Of a stretch of DNA of 36,382 bases, positions 8,633-17,700 are shown piece by piece; position 1 is the first letter of the stretch; every line of letters starts with the position of its first letter. This DNA is from an uncultured Rhodospirillaceae bacterium (GTDB lineage: Bacteria > Pseudomonadota > Alphaproteobacteria > Azospirillales > Azospirillaceae): positions 1 to 36,382 of the forward strand of contig CALBDS010000038.1 in assembly GCA_937927415.1 (NCBI GenBank). The letters are read 5' to 3'. The notes beneath the pieces were generated by a model that was given only the letters and a program-made list of their open reading frames with translations, searched no databases and was not told the origin of the DNA. Both the position numbers and the translations under genes were made by a program.

Positions 8633-8682
8633 GGGCCACAGGCCCGAGAACCGGGTTCAAATGCCAAACGTTCTGAACCCGG
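8633..8682. terminator. Inverted repeats between convergent genes
   Basis: Two hairpins separate the plus-strand membrane gene (stop 8621) from the minus-strand pseC (stop 8727). GGGCC ACA GGCCC lies at 8633-8645, and a 9-bp perfect stem CCGGGTTCA/TGAACCCGG lies at 8651-8659 and 8674-8682 with a 14-nt loop. Neither has a proper T tract, so this could be a bidirectional weak terminator. Confidence 0.45.
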
Positions 8683-8726
8683 CATCAAAGCCTTTTGAAC
8701 ACGGCATAAGACAGGGAAAAACCGAG

Positions 8727-9941
8727 TCACCCCAGCGTCTGGGCCAATGCTGCGACCACCCGCGCCACATCGCTGTCAGCCATGGTCGGGAACAGCGGCA
8801 GGCTCAGCGCCGCGGCGTAATAGGCATCGGCCCCCGGCAAAACGCTCGCCCCGTAACGGGTGCGGTAATAGGGCTGACGATGGACCGGAATGTAATGGAC
8901 CTGGGTGCCCACCCCATGTTGGCGCAAGCCAGCCATCACCGCCGCCCGGTCCTGGTTCAGGGCGGCAAAATCGATCCTGACGCTGTAAAGATGCCATCCG
9001 GGCCGGCAGCCGGCCACACGGGCGGGGGGCCGGACATGGGGGGCGATGTCTGCCGGCAGCCGCCGCAGAGTCTCGTCGTACAGCGCCACCAGTTCCCGGC
9101 GACGGATCACCAGAGCATCCAGCCGCTCCAACTGGCTGGCAGCAAGAGCCGCATGCAGATCGGACAGGCGGTAATTGAACCCCGGCTCCGCCATCTCATA
9201 CACCCAGGGGTTCACCCCCCCATCAACGGCGCGGAACAGGGTTTCATCGGTCAGCAGGCCGGCATCCCGCTCCATCCCGTGATTGCGCAGAAGCCGCAGA
9301 CGACGGGCCAGGATGGGGTCGTTGGTGGTGACCGCACCCCCCTCTCCTGCGGCGATGGTCTTGACAGGGTGGAAGGAGAACACCGCCATCGCGCTGTGCC
9401 GGCACGCCCCCACCGGCCCATCCGGCCCATCAGTGCCCAGGGCGTGACAGCCATCCTCGACCACCGCCCACCCCCGCTGCCGGGCCAAAGCGCCCAACCC
9501 GGCCATGTCCGCGTTCTGGCCAGCCAGATGCACAGGCGCCACCGCCCGCACCCGCCACCCCCGCGTTTCGGCCCGCGCAGCGGCTTCGGCGGCCTGGGCT
9601 GGCCCCATCAGGCCGGTATCGGCGGCCACATCGGCGAACACCACCTCCGCCCCGGTAAAGCGGACGGCATTGGCGGTTGCCAGAAAAGTGATCGACGGCA
9701 CGATCACCGCATCGCTCGGCCCCAGATCCAGAGCCAGCATCGCCAGATGCAGGCCCGCGGTGCCGTTGGCGCAGGCCACCCCATGGGCCGCCCCCACCAC
9801 GTCGGCCAGCCGCTGTTCGAACCGCTCCACCGCCGGCCCTTGGGTCAGCCAGTCGGAACGCAAAACCGCCACCACCGCGGCGATGTCCTCTTCGGTAACA
9901 CACTGGCGTCCATAAGGGAGAAACGACGGATTGGCAGTCAT
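8727..9941 (-). CDS. pseC: UDP-4-keto-6-deoxy-sugar aminotransferase, PseC type (DegT/DnrJ/EryC1)
   Basis: This 404-residue PLP aminotransferase has the sugar-aminotransferase core: NGTAGLHLA (59-67), VEDGCHALG (161-169) with the PLP-contacting aspartate, and SFHPVKTIAAGEGG (189-202) with K194 as the Schiff-base lysine. The segments LRSDWLTQGPAVERFE near the N-terminus, FNYRLSD and QVHYIPVH with SLPLFP near the C-terminus match PseC better than other DegT proteins. PseC makes UDP-4-amino-4,6-dideoxy-N-acetyl-altrosamine on the way to pseudaminic acid. PseB, PseH, PseG and PseI are not in the window, so either they lie elsewhere or the amino sugar is used directly. The start overlaps the upstream gene's stop by 4 bp. 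Confidence 0.8.
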   Translation of the reverse strand: MTANPSFLPYGRQCVTEEDIAAVVAVLRSDWLTQGPAVERFEQRLADVVGAAHGVACANGTAGLHLAMLALDLGPSDAVIVPSITFLATANAVRFTGAEVVFADVAADTGLMGPAQAAEAAARAETRGWRVRAVAPVHLAGQNADMAGLGALARQRGWAVVEDGCHALGTDGPDGPVGACRHSAMAVFSFHPVKTIAAGEGGAVTTNDPILARRLRLLRNHGMERDAGLLTDETLFRAVDGGVNPWVYEMAEPGFNYRLSDLHAALAASQLERLDALVIRRRELVALYDETLRRLPADIAPHVRPPARVAGCRPGWHLYSVRIDFAALNQDRAAVMAGLRQHGVGTQVHYIPVHRQPYYRTRYGASVLPGADAYYAAALSLPLFPTMADSDVARVVAALAQTLG

Positions 9942-11842
9942 GACGGCGCTTCATCCTGAAGGAAATAGGAGGTCAGATGGGGCGGGCGGTCCCAATCCAC
10001 ATCCGGGTCCGGCTGATGCTCCACCGGCGTGACAGTGCCGCGCCACGCCACGGCCAGCGCGCGCGCGGTGTCATAGACCCGCACCGACCAGCCGGCTGCC
10101 GCCAGCCAGTCCAGCGCCGGCCCGGCTTCGGGCCGCACCGCGCCGGTCACCAGGACGAAGGCATCCCCGGCCATGTGGGGCATCACGTTCTGCAGAACCG
10201 CCAAAGTGGAACCGCCGAAGGTATCGGCATCCGCCAGCGCCAGGCTCCACGGCTGGGGATCCATTTCCCGCACCACCGGGATGTTGCCCGGTACGTTGGC
10301 CGAGTAACAGGATGGCCCGGTGTCCAGAGCCTGCAGCACCCCCGCCACCGTATCCCGAACCACCTCGTCTCCCATCAGCGGATCGATGATGTCCAGCCGT
10401 CCGCCGGCCGCCCGCACATGCGCCAGTGTCCAGCCGATACCGCAGTTCAACAACAACATCCGTTTCCCCCGGACCCGCAGCGCCGTGTTGTGGATCAGCG
10501 CACCTTCATCACGGTTGGGCAGAACGACATGGGGCCGGCGCGCATCGACGTAGGTCAGGTGACGGTTCCCGGCACGGCTGTCGTTCTTTCTGAGGATGCT
10601 GACGTCGAAGACATGGATATAGGGAAGATAGCGGTCCGGCCGCACCGGCAGCAGACCGGGCGACACATAGTCACCCGGCGTCTTCAGCGCCGCAGCGATC
10701 AGCGTCACCATGTCGGCAAGCTGGCGTTCGGGACGGAACAGGGCTGTAGCCCGCCGGCCCGCCGCTTGTCCCAGAGCCACCCGTTTTGCCGGATCGTTCT
10801 TCCATTTCACCAAGGTGGAGACCGCGGCATCAACCATCGCGTCGGCATCGGCGTTGGGATCGGGCAGCAAGCCGCCCGTGTCACCGATCGCTTCGGGAAT
10901 GCCGCTGACCGCCGTCGCGATGACCGGTACGCCCTTAGCCATGGCCTCAATCACCGACAAGGGCATTCCCTCGCCACGGGACGGCAGGAAAAAGGTATCG
11001 GCGGCGTCCAGGCACCGGCTGATATCCGTGCGCCGGCCCAGCATTCGAACATGCCCCTGCGCACCACAGCCTTCCAGCGCCTCCTGCACAGTGTCCCAGA
11101 CATTCGTTTCCGCTTCACCGGCCCACACGAAGAGGAAACCGTCCAGCTGGCCGCCGCGCACCAGCCGTTCCAGGACCTTGGCCTGTAGATCATAACCCTT
11201 TTGCGGCAGCACGCGCGCGGTGGTGAAGACCACCATGGTGTCATCGCCCGCCCCCCATTCCGCCCGCAGTACGCGGCGGGCCTCATCGTCACGCGGGGCG
11301 AAGAAAGCCGCCGGAACACTGTTGTAGACGGTGTGCAGACGGGTCGGATCGACCGTGAAGAGCTGGTACAAAGTCTGGGCGTTCTCGCGCGAGACGGTCA
11401 ACACCTGCGACGAGGCGGCCAGGGAACGATCAACAAGGATACGGGACTGTTCCGCCCGCGCCCACGCATTATCGGCCAGCACCAGATGCTTGACCGCAAT
11501 GACCGGAATGCCCAGGGCCGCCGCCACTTCCTTTGCCGCCACGGTGGATTGCGGCACGCTGTCTGAGAACAGCACCACATCGGGACGCTCGTCGATCAGA
11601 ATTCGTTGAGGCACCTGCCGGTCGAGAATGGCGTGGAAATGCTGCCTGATGGTGTCGTACGGCAAATGAACATGCCGGACGCCGTGCTCTTCCCGCTGGC
11701 GGACGGCATCGGCATTGTAGGGAAAATGCACATAGACCACCTGCACACCCGCATCGGCCAGCGCGATGGCCAGATGATGAGCGTAAACAGCGTTTCCACC
11801 CATCCCGGGGTCATCCACATACATCATCACCTTCAACAGCAT
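9938..11842 (-). CDS. GT4 glycosyltransferase with C-terminal methyltransferase-like domain
   Basis: I start this 634-residue protein at ATG 11842 (MLLKVMMYVDD) because AAGGAGG (plus 11853-11859) sits 10 nt upstream; a longer frame to 11971 has no ribosome site. Residues 1-385 form a GT-B glycosyltransferase: GGNAVYAHHLA near the N-terminus, ARVLPQKGYDL at 209-219, and PSRGEGMPLSVIEAMAKG at 287-304, the E-x7-E nucleotide-sugar site. Residues 410-630 are a separate domain with LLLNCGIGWTLAHV and a following IDP strand end, like a Rossmann class I methyltransferase, although the SAM glycine motif is degenerate. Donor and acceptor are unknown. It is co-transcribed with pseC, so the PseC product or a derivative is a candidate donor. 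It is divergent from the 12066 gene. Confidence 0.8.
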   Translation of the reverse strand: MLLKVMMYVDDPGMGGNAVYAHHLAIALADAGVQVVYVHFPYNADAVRQREEHGVRHVHLPYDTIRQHFHAILDRQVPQRILIDERPDVVLFSDSVPQSTVAAKEVAAALGIPVIAVKHLVLADNAWARAEQSRILVDRSLAASSQVLTVSRENAQTLYQLFTVDPTRLHTVYNSVPAAFFAPRDDEARRVLRAEWGAGDDTMVVFTTARVLPQKGYDLQAKVLERLVRGGQLDGFLFVWAGEAETNVWDTVQEALEGCGAQGHVRMLGRRTDISRCLDAADTFFLPSRGEGMPLSVIEAMAKGVPVIATAVSGIPEAIGDTGGLLPDPNADADAMVDAAVSTLVKWKNDPAKRVALGQAAGRRATALFRPERQLADMVTLIAAALKTPGDYVSPGLLPVRPDRYLPYIHVFDVSILRKNDSRAGNRHLTYVDARRPHVVLPNRDEGALIHNTALRVRGKRMLLLNCGIGWTLAHVRAAGGRLDIIDPLMGDEVVRDTVAGVLQALDTGPSCYSANVPGNIPVVREMDPQPWSLALADADTFGGSTLAVLQNVMPHMAGDAFVLVTGAVRPEAGPALDWLAAAGWSVRVYDTARALAVAWRGTVTPVEHQPDPDVDWDRPPHLTSYFLQDEAPS

Positions 11843-12065
11843 GGACGCCCTGCCTCCTTCCGGTCTGACGCACTGTGTGCCCGGCGGTAATGCCCCGCGC
11901 TGCGCCGCCAGGTCAAGGCAAGAGCGATGCCTTGCCGCCGGCTTCGGCTCCGGTGTACGGTTCCGCGCCATTGGCGTGCGCCATGTCCGCCGCTGCGGGC
12001 CGGTTTCGTGGGGCTGGCCATCGGATGGCCTTCCTCATTTCGCCTGCCAACGGGATCCTCTTTCC

Positions 12066-14372
12066 ATGACGCCGGCCGACCATCTGCATTGCCTTGCCCG
12101 TCAGCATCATGATGCCGGACGCCTGACCGAGGCCGAAACGCTTTATCTCCGCGCTCTGACCCATGATCCCGCCCACCACCCATCCTTGCATTGGCTGGGG
12201 CTGATCTTTTACGCCACCGGCCGTATGCGGGAAGCCTGCGCCGTGATCGGGCGGGCCATCGGGTTCGCCCCGTTGAACGCACTCTATTATATGAATCTGG
12301 CCGCGGCGTTGACGCGGGCCGGGCAGGTTGCCGCAGGTGCGGGCATCAGCCGCACCGCCGCCATCCTGGCCCCCGAGGAACAGAACACCTGGAGAAACCT
12401 GGGGGTCGCGCTCAGCACCGATGCCCGGATGGCGCAACCCGCAGCCGTCGCCCTGCGCCGCGCTGTCCTGCCGGGCAGCACCAACGCCGATCTGTTGCAA
12501 AAGCTGGGAGAGACAGCGCGCCTTGCCGGACGGCTGGCCACGGCCGTCGCCGCCTACCGCAGCGTGGCGGCCCTGACGCCCCAGAACATCCACATGCTCT
12601 ACAATCTGGGCACCGTCCTGAAGGAAGCCGGCGATCCCGGCGGGGCGGTTCGCGTGTTTCGCCAAGCGGTCCGGCTTGCTCCCGATTTCGGGCCTGGCTA
12701 TTACGGCCTGGGCGATGCCGCAATCCGGAGCGGCGCCCATGAAACGGCCAAAACTGCCCTGCAGCGGGCCATTGCTCTGGACCCTGCCCGTTTTGACAGC
12801 CTGTGCGGTCTGGCCCGGCTGTATGAAAAGGAAGAACGGCTGGAACGGTCCTTGACCTGTTTTCGCCGGGCGTCGGCCATCACCCCCGGCTATGCCGTCG
12901 GCCATTTCAACACCGGCATCATGCTGGAGCGGCTGGAACGGCTGGAGGAGGCAGCGCAAGCGTATGATCGGGCCATTGCCTGCGACCCGTCGCTGGAAAG
13001 CGCGCATGAGAAGTTCTTCATCAAGCTGAATCTGGCCATCTGGCAGGATTACAGCCGCGATACCGCCCGCGTCCGGCAACTGGTGGCCGAGCGGGGGGGA
13101 AAGGTTCTGCCGATCCCGTTCACCTATCTTCCCACCACCCCCGCTGAGCAGCTTTTGTGCGCCCGGCGAATCGCCGCCGAGGCCGTCCCCCCCGACGCAG
13201 CCCAATGGCGCCGCCGCTTTCTGCGCCCCACACCGGAAGCCGACAAGCCCGTTCTGACCATCGGGTACATGTCCGGCGATTTCCGCGACCATGCGATTGC
13301 CTACCTGATCGCCGAACTGCTGGAGGTTCATGACCGCCGCCGGTTCCGCATCCTGGGATTCGACACCGGCCCCAACAGCCGCCAGCCCATCCGGCAACGC
13401 ATCGAAAACGCCGTGGACGGCATGACCGTCCTGCGCGATCTGTCAGCCGGCGATGCCGCCGCCCGCATTCACGCCAGCGGGGTGGATATTCTGGTGGATC
13501 TGTCGGGACACACCCGCCACGCTCGGACCGACGTTCTGGCCCTGCGCCCCGCCCCGGTCCAAGTGAATTACCTGGGCTATCCCGGCACGTCGGGGGCCGA
13601 TTTCATGGATTACATTATCGTCGATCCGTTTTGCGTACCTCCGGACCAGCAAAAGTTTTACACGGAGCGGCTGATCCATCTTCCCGATGTCTATCAGGTC
13701 AATGACCGGCGGAAGACCGCGGCCCCGCCCCGGTCCCGATGCGATTACGGCTTGCCGGACACGGCTTTGGTGTTCTGCTGTTTCAACAACCCCGCCAAAA
13801 TCACCCCCCAGATTTTCGATGTCTGGATGAGGCTGTTGCGGCAGGTGTCCGACGCCGTGCTGTGGCTGTTGGTTTATACCCCCGGCGTCATGGAACGCCT
13901 GCGGCAGGAGGCCGCCGCCCGTGGCGTCGATCCCGCCCGGCTGATTCCCGCCCCCATGATCGCCCAAGCCGATCATCTGGCCCGCTATACCGTGGCGGAC
14001 CTGTTTTTGGACACCTTTCCCTATACCGCCCACACCACCGGAAGCGATGCCTTGTGGATGGGATGCCCGCTGGTGACACGGGTGGGCGACACTTTCCCAT
14101 CCCGCGTGGCCGGCAGCCTGTTGCGAGCTTTCGGCGTGCCGGAACTGGTCACCGGCACCGCCGAAGATTATGAGGCGCTGATCCTGGATCTGGCCCGCAA
14201 CCGCGACCGGCTGGCAGCGGTCACGGCCACCATCAGGGCCAATCGCAGCACCTCGCCCGTTTATGATACCCCGCGTTTCGCTCGCCATCTGGAACAGGCG
14301 TACGAGGCCATGTGGACCCTGCACCGCAACGGCCAGCCGCCCCATCCCATCCGCATCGCTCCAGCGGAATGA
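12066..14372 (+). CDS. TPR-containing O-GlcNAc-transferase-like protein (GT41, SPINDLY family)
   Basis: This is a 768-residue protein starting at ATG 12066 (MTPADHLH); the frame is open further upstream but without conserved sequence. About eight tetratricopeptide repeats fill residues 1-320, for example LYNLGTVLKEAGDPGGAVRV. The GT41 catalytic half follows: GYMSGDFRDHAI near 400, DILVDLSGHTRHAR near 475, QVNYLGYPGTSG near 500, FCCFNNPAKITP near 570 (its K matches the UDP-binding lysine of human OGT) and PYTAHTTGSDALW near 652, whose HTT matches the OGT HTTG loop. So the catalytic residues look intact. Family members put a single sugar on Ser/Thr of cytoplasmic or to-be-exported proteins such as flagellin. 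It lies convergent to the giant Thr-rich gene, a plausible acceptor by context only. Confidence 0.9.
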   Translation: MTPADHLHCLARQHHDAGRLTEAETLYLRALTHDPAHHPSLHWLGLIFYATGRMREACAVIGRAIGFAPLNALYYMNLAAALTRAGQVAAGAGISRTAAILAPEEQNTWRNLGVALSTDARMAQPAAVALRRAVLPGSTNADLLQKLGETARLAGRLATAVAAYRSVAALTPQNIHMLYNLGTVLKEAGDPGGAVRVFRQAVRLAPDFGPGYYGLGDAAIRSGAHETAKTALQRAIALDPARFDSLCGLARLYEKEERLERSLTCFRRASAITPGYAVGHFNTGIMLERLERLEEAAQAYDRAIACDPSLESAHEKFFIKLNLAIWQDYSRDTARVRQLVAERGGKVLPIPFTYLPTTPAEQLLCARRIAAEAVPPDAAQWRRRFLRPTPEADKPVLTIGYMSGDFRDHAIAYLIAELLEVHDRRRFRILGFDTGPNSRQPIRQRIENAVDGMTVLRDLSAGDAAARIHASGVDILVDLSGHTRHARTDVLALRPAPVQVNYLGYPGTSGADFMDYIIVDPFCVPPDQQKFYTERLIHLPDVYQVNDRRKTAAPPRSRCDYGLPDTALVFCCFNNPAKITPQIFDVWMRLLRQVSDAVLWLLVYTPGVMERLRQEAAARGVDPARLIPAPMIAQADHLARYTVADLFLDTFPYTAHTTGSDALWMGCPLVTRVGDTFPSRVAGSLLRAFGVPELVTGTAEDYEALILDLARNRDRLAAVTATIRANRSTSPVYDTPRFARHLEQAYEAMWTLHRNGQPPHPIRIAPAE

Positions 14373-14401
14373 ACCGATCCCGATCTGTCGTCTGGTCCTT
14401 G

Positions 14402-14485
14402 TTTAGCCCTCGCCGGGCGGGCGCATCCGCGCCCTTGGCCTTTTTCTTTAGCCCTCGCCGGGCGGGCGCATCCGCGCCCTTGGCC
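14402..14485 (+). terminator. Tandemly duplicated intrinsic terminator (two 39-bp units)
   Basis: Two identical 39-bp units occupy 14402-14440 and 14447-14485, offset by 45 bp. Each contains GGGCGC, loop ATCC and GCGCCC (stems 14419-14434 and 14464-14479). Unit one is followed by TTGGCC and TTTTTCTTT, a good intrinsic terminator for the GT41 gene ending at 14372. Unit two lacks the T run and runs into GCGGCC. Confidence 0.7.
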
Positions 14486-14507
14486 GCGGCCTCAATGGTC
14501 GCCAGGG

Positions 14508-14537
14508 GCGGCGTGCCTCAGATGTGAGGCGCGCCGC
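14508..14537. terminator. 13-bp stem-loop between convergent genes
   Basis: Positions 14508-14520 pair with 14525-14537 (one G-T wobble) around loop GATG. On the plus strand it is followed by TCTAAAA rather than a T run. It may act as a backup bidirectional terminator or an mRNA 3'-end stabiliser. Confidence 0.4.
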
Positions 14538-14689
14538 TCTAAAATCACGCACCACATCATCCGGCCTGCCGGCACCCTGGGCATCCGCCTGCAGGGCCGT
14601 CAGCCGCAGCCCTGCGTTCCCCAAACCCATCCGGCTTGCCTGACGCCTGGCGATTGGCTTTCCACGACGCCCTTCCTCGCAGAACGGCC

Positions 14690-14720
14690 AAAAAGAAAGG
14701 GGCGGCCCGAAGGCCGCCCC
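14690..14720 (-). terminator. Strong intrinsic terminator of the giant repeat gene
   Basis: Read on the minus strand, a 9-bp perfect G+C stem (14712-14720 with 14699-14707) closes a TTCG tetraloop and is followed directly by TTTCTTTTT (plus 14690-14698). It begins 33 bp after the stop at 14753. UUCG loops and a T run make this the clearest terminator in the window. Confidence 0.85.
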
Positions 14721-14752
14721 CAAGACATGTACTGTTGCTTTGCCAGTTAGCC

Positions 14753-17700
14753 TTAGCTGATGCGGCTGGAGCTGGCGGTGTTGATGACCACGTTCGTGAA
14801 CACACCCAGCAGAGCAAAGTCGCCGGTGTCGATCGTCGTATCGGCGGTGTTGACGAAGAACACACCGGTGTTGGTGCTGTCGTTGACGACCAGGATACCC
14901 GAACCAGCCGTACCCCAGGTGGAGCCGCTGACACCGAGGTCAATCACCAGACCGGCCAAGTTGGCCGACGCGGCCGACAGGTCGGTCGTGATGCCGGTGT
15001 TGACGATGAACAGGTTCGTCGAACCAGTCCAATCGGTGCGAGCCGTAGCAGCATCCGCCTTCACCGTCTTGGTCAGACCGGAGAGGATGCTGATGCTGTC
15101 CGACGAGCTGAAGCTGGAGATCCGGTCGAAACCGGTGGCCACGCCAAGAGCCGCGCCATCAGCCGAGCTGCCGAAGCGGACGATGTCGGTACCCGAACCC
15201 AGCGAGATCAGATCGGCACCGGCGCTACCGCTCACCGTGCCACCGCCGTTGAAGGTGATGACGTCGGTGTTGGCCGAACCCGTCAGGGTTTCGATGCCCG
15301 TGACAGTGATCGTGTTGCCGGTGTTACCCAGCGTGATCAGATCGGTCCCGCTCGTGCCGGTCAGGGTTTCGATACCACCCAGCAGCATGGTCGAACCGGT
15401 GCCGGACAGGGTGATGATATCGGTGTTGGCCGAACCGGTCAGGGTATCGATCGCCGCGATCGTCATCGTGTTGCCGGTGTTACCCAGCGTGATGATGTCG
15501 GTCCCGGAGAAGGTACCATACAGGGTTTCGATCGAGATCACCGTGGTCGTCGTACCAGCGGACTGGATGGTCACGGTGTTCGAAGCCGTCGTACCCGTCA
15601 GGGTTTCGATGCCGCTGAAGGTCAGCGTCGCCGTGTTCGACATCGCGATCACGTCGGTGTTGGCACCACCCGTCAGAGTTTCGATACCGGAGATCGTCGT
15701 CGTGCTGCCGGCGTTCTGCAGGATGATGATATCGGTCCCGCTCGTGCCGGTCAGGGTTTCGATACCACCCAGCAGCATGGTCGAGCCGCTGCCGGACAGG
15801 GTGATGATATCGGTGTTGGCACCACCCGTCAGGGTTTCGAGCACCGAGACCGTCATGGTGCTGCCGACGTTGCTCAGCGTGACCACATCGGTGTTGGCCG
15901 AACCGGTCAGGCTTTCGACCGCCACCACGAACGTGGTGTTGCCCTGGTTGCCCAGCGAAACGATGTCGGTATTGGCCGAACCGGTCAGGGTTTCGATACC
16001 GCGCACCGTGATGGTGGCACCCGTGTTACCCAGCGTGATCACGTCGGTGTTACCGCCGCCCAGCAGGGTTTCGATCGACGTCACCAGCGCCGTGGTGCCC
16101 ACGTTCGAGAGGGTGATGTAGTCGCTGTTCACACCGCCCGTCAGGGTTTCGATGGCACCCGTGAAGATGGTGTTGCCCGAGTTGCCCAGCATAATCGCGT
16201 CGGTGTTGGCCGAACCCGTCAGGGTTTCGATCGACGACACGAACGTGGTGTTGCCGGTGTTGCCCAGGGTGATGATGTCCGTGTTCACCGCACCCGTCAG
16301 GGTTTCGATGGAGAACACCGTGGTGGTGCTGCCCTGGTTGCCCAGCGAGATCACGTCGGTGTTGGCGCCACCGGTCAGGGTTTCCAGAGCGCGGACCAGC
16401 GTGGTGTTGCCGGCGTTGCCCAGGGTCACGACTTCGGTGTTCTGACCACCCAGCAGGGTTTCGAGGCCCGACACGAACAGCGTCGAACCGGTGTTGTCCA
16501 GCGTGATGAAGTCGCTGTTCACACCACCCGTCAGGGTCTCGACACTGGACACGAACATGGTGCTGCCGGCGTTACCCAGCGAGATCACGTCCGTGTTGCC
16601 CGAACCCGTCAGGGTTTCCAGGGCCACCACCAAGCTGGTGCTGCCAGCGTTGTCCAGCGTGATGATGTCGGTGTTCACACCGCCCGCCAGGGTTTCGATG
16701 TTGCCCACCACCATCATGGTGGTGCCGGCATTGCCCAGCGAGATCACGTCAGTGTTGGCCGAACCGGTCAGGGTTTCGAGCGCGCTCACTGCGATGGTCG
16801 TGCCGGTGTTGCCCAGCGTGATCACGTCGGTGTTCACGCTGCCCGTCAGGGTTTCGATGCCCGCCACCGTGGTGGTGTTGCCCTGGTTGCCCAGCAGGAT
16901 CACGTCGGTGTTGACGCCACCCGTCAGGCTTTCCAGAGCGCGGACGACGATCGTGCTGCCAACGTTGCTCAGCGAGATCACGTCGGTGTTGGCGCCGCCC
17001 AGCAGGGTTTCGATACCCGACACGAACAGCGACGAACCGGTGTTGTTCAGCGTGATGAAATCGCTGTTCACACCGCCCGTCAGGGTCTCGATCGAGCCCA
17101 CCAGAGTGGTGCTGCCGGCATTGCCCAGCGAGATCACGTCGGTGTTGGCCGAACCCGTCAGGGTTTCCAGGGCCACCACGAACGTGGTGTTGCCGGCGTT
17201 GCCCAGCGAGATCACGTCGGTGTTGACGCTACCGGTGATGGTTTCCAGAGCCGACACGAAGGTGGTGTTGCCCTGGTTGCCCAGCGAGATCACGTCGATG
17301 CCAGTGCCACCCGACAGGGTTTCCAGAGCGCGGACCAGCGTGGTGTTGCCGGCGTTGCCCAGGGTCACGACTTCGGTGTTCTGACCACCCAGCAGGGTTT
17401 CGATGGTCGACACGAACAGCGTCGAACCGGTGTTGTCCAGCGTGATGAAGTCGGTGCCGATGCCACCCGACAGGGTTTCGAGGCCCGACACGAAGGTGGT
17501 GTTGCCGGCGTTGCCCAGGGAGATGACGTCGGTGTTGGCTCCACCGGTCAGGGTTTCGAGACCCACCACGAAGGTGGTGTTGCCGGCGTTGTTCAGCGTG
17601 ATGACGTCGGTGTTGACGCCGCCGGTCAGGGTTTCCAGAGCCGACACGGCAACGGTGTTGCCCGCCGCACCCAGGGTCACGATGTCGGTGTTGGCCGAAC

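Larger units (their letters stand above)
14373..14752. other. Convergent intergenic region of 380 bp rich in hairpins
   Basis: Between the convergent GT41 gene and the giant gene there are the duplicated terminator at 14402-14485, a long hairpin at 14508-14537 (13-bp stem with one G-T pair and loop GATG) and the terminator at 14690-14720. The middle, 14540-14690, contains only short inverted repeats (CCGGC CT GCCGG near 14570). Frames running through it show no recognisable protein, so I call no gene. Confidence 0.6.

Noticed and set aside
14448..14723. Minus-strand 91-codon frame just after the giant gene
   Set aside because: It begins beyond and runs through the strong terminator stem-loop, and across the duplicated terminator; no recognisable protein.
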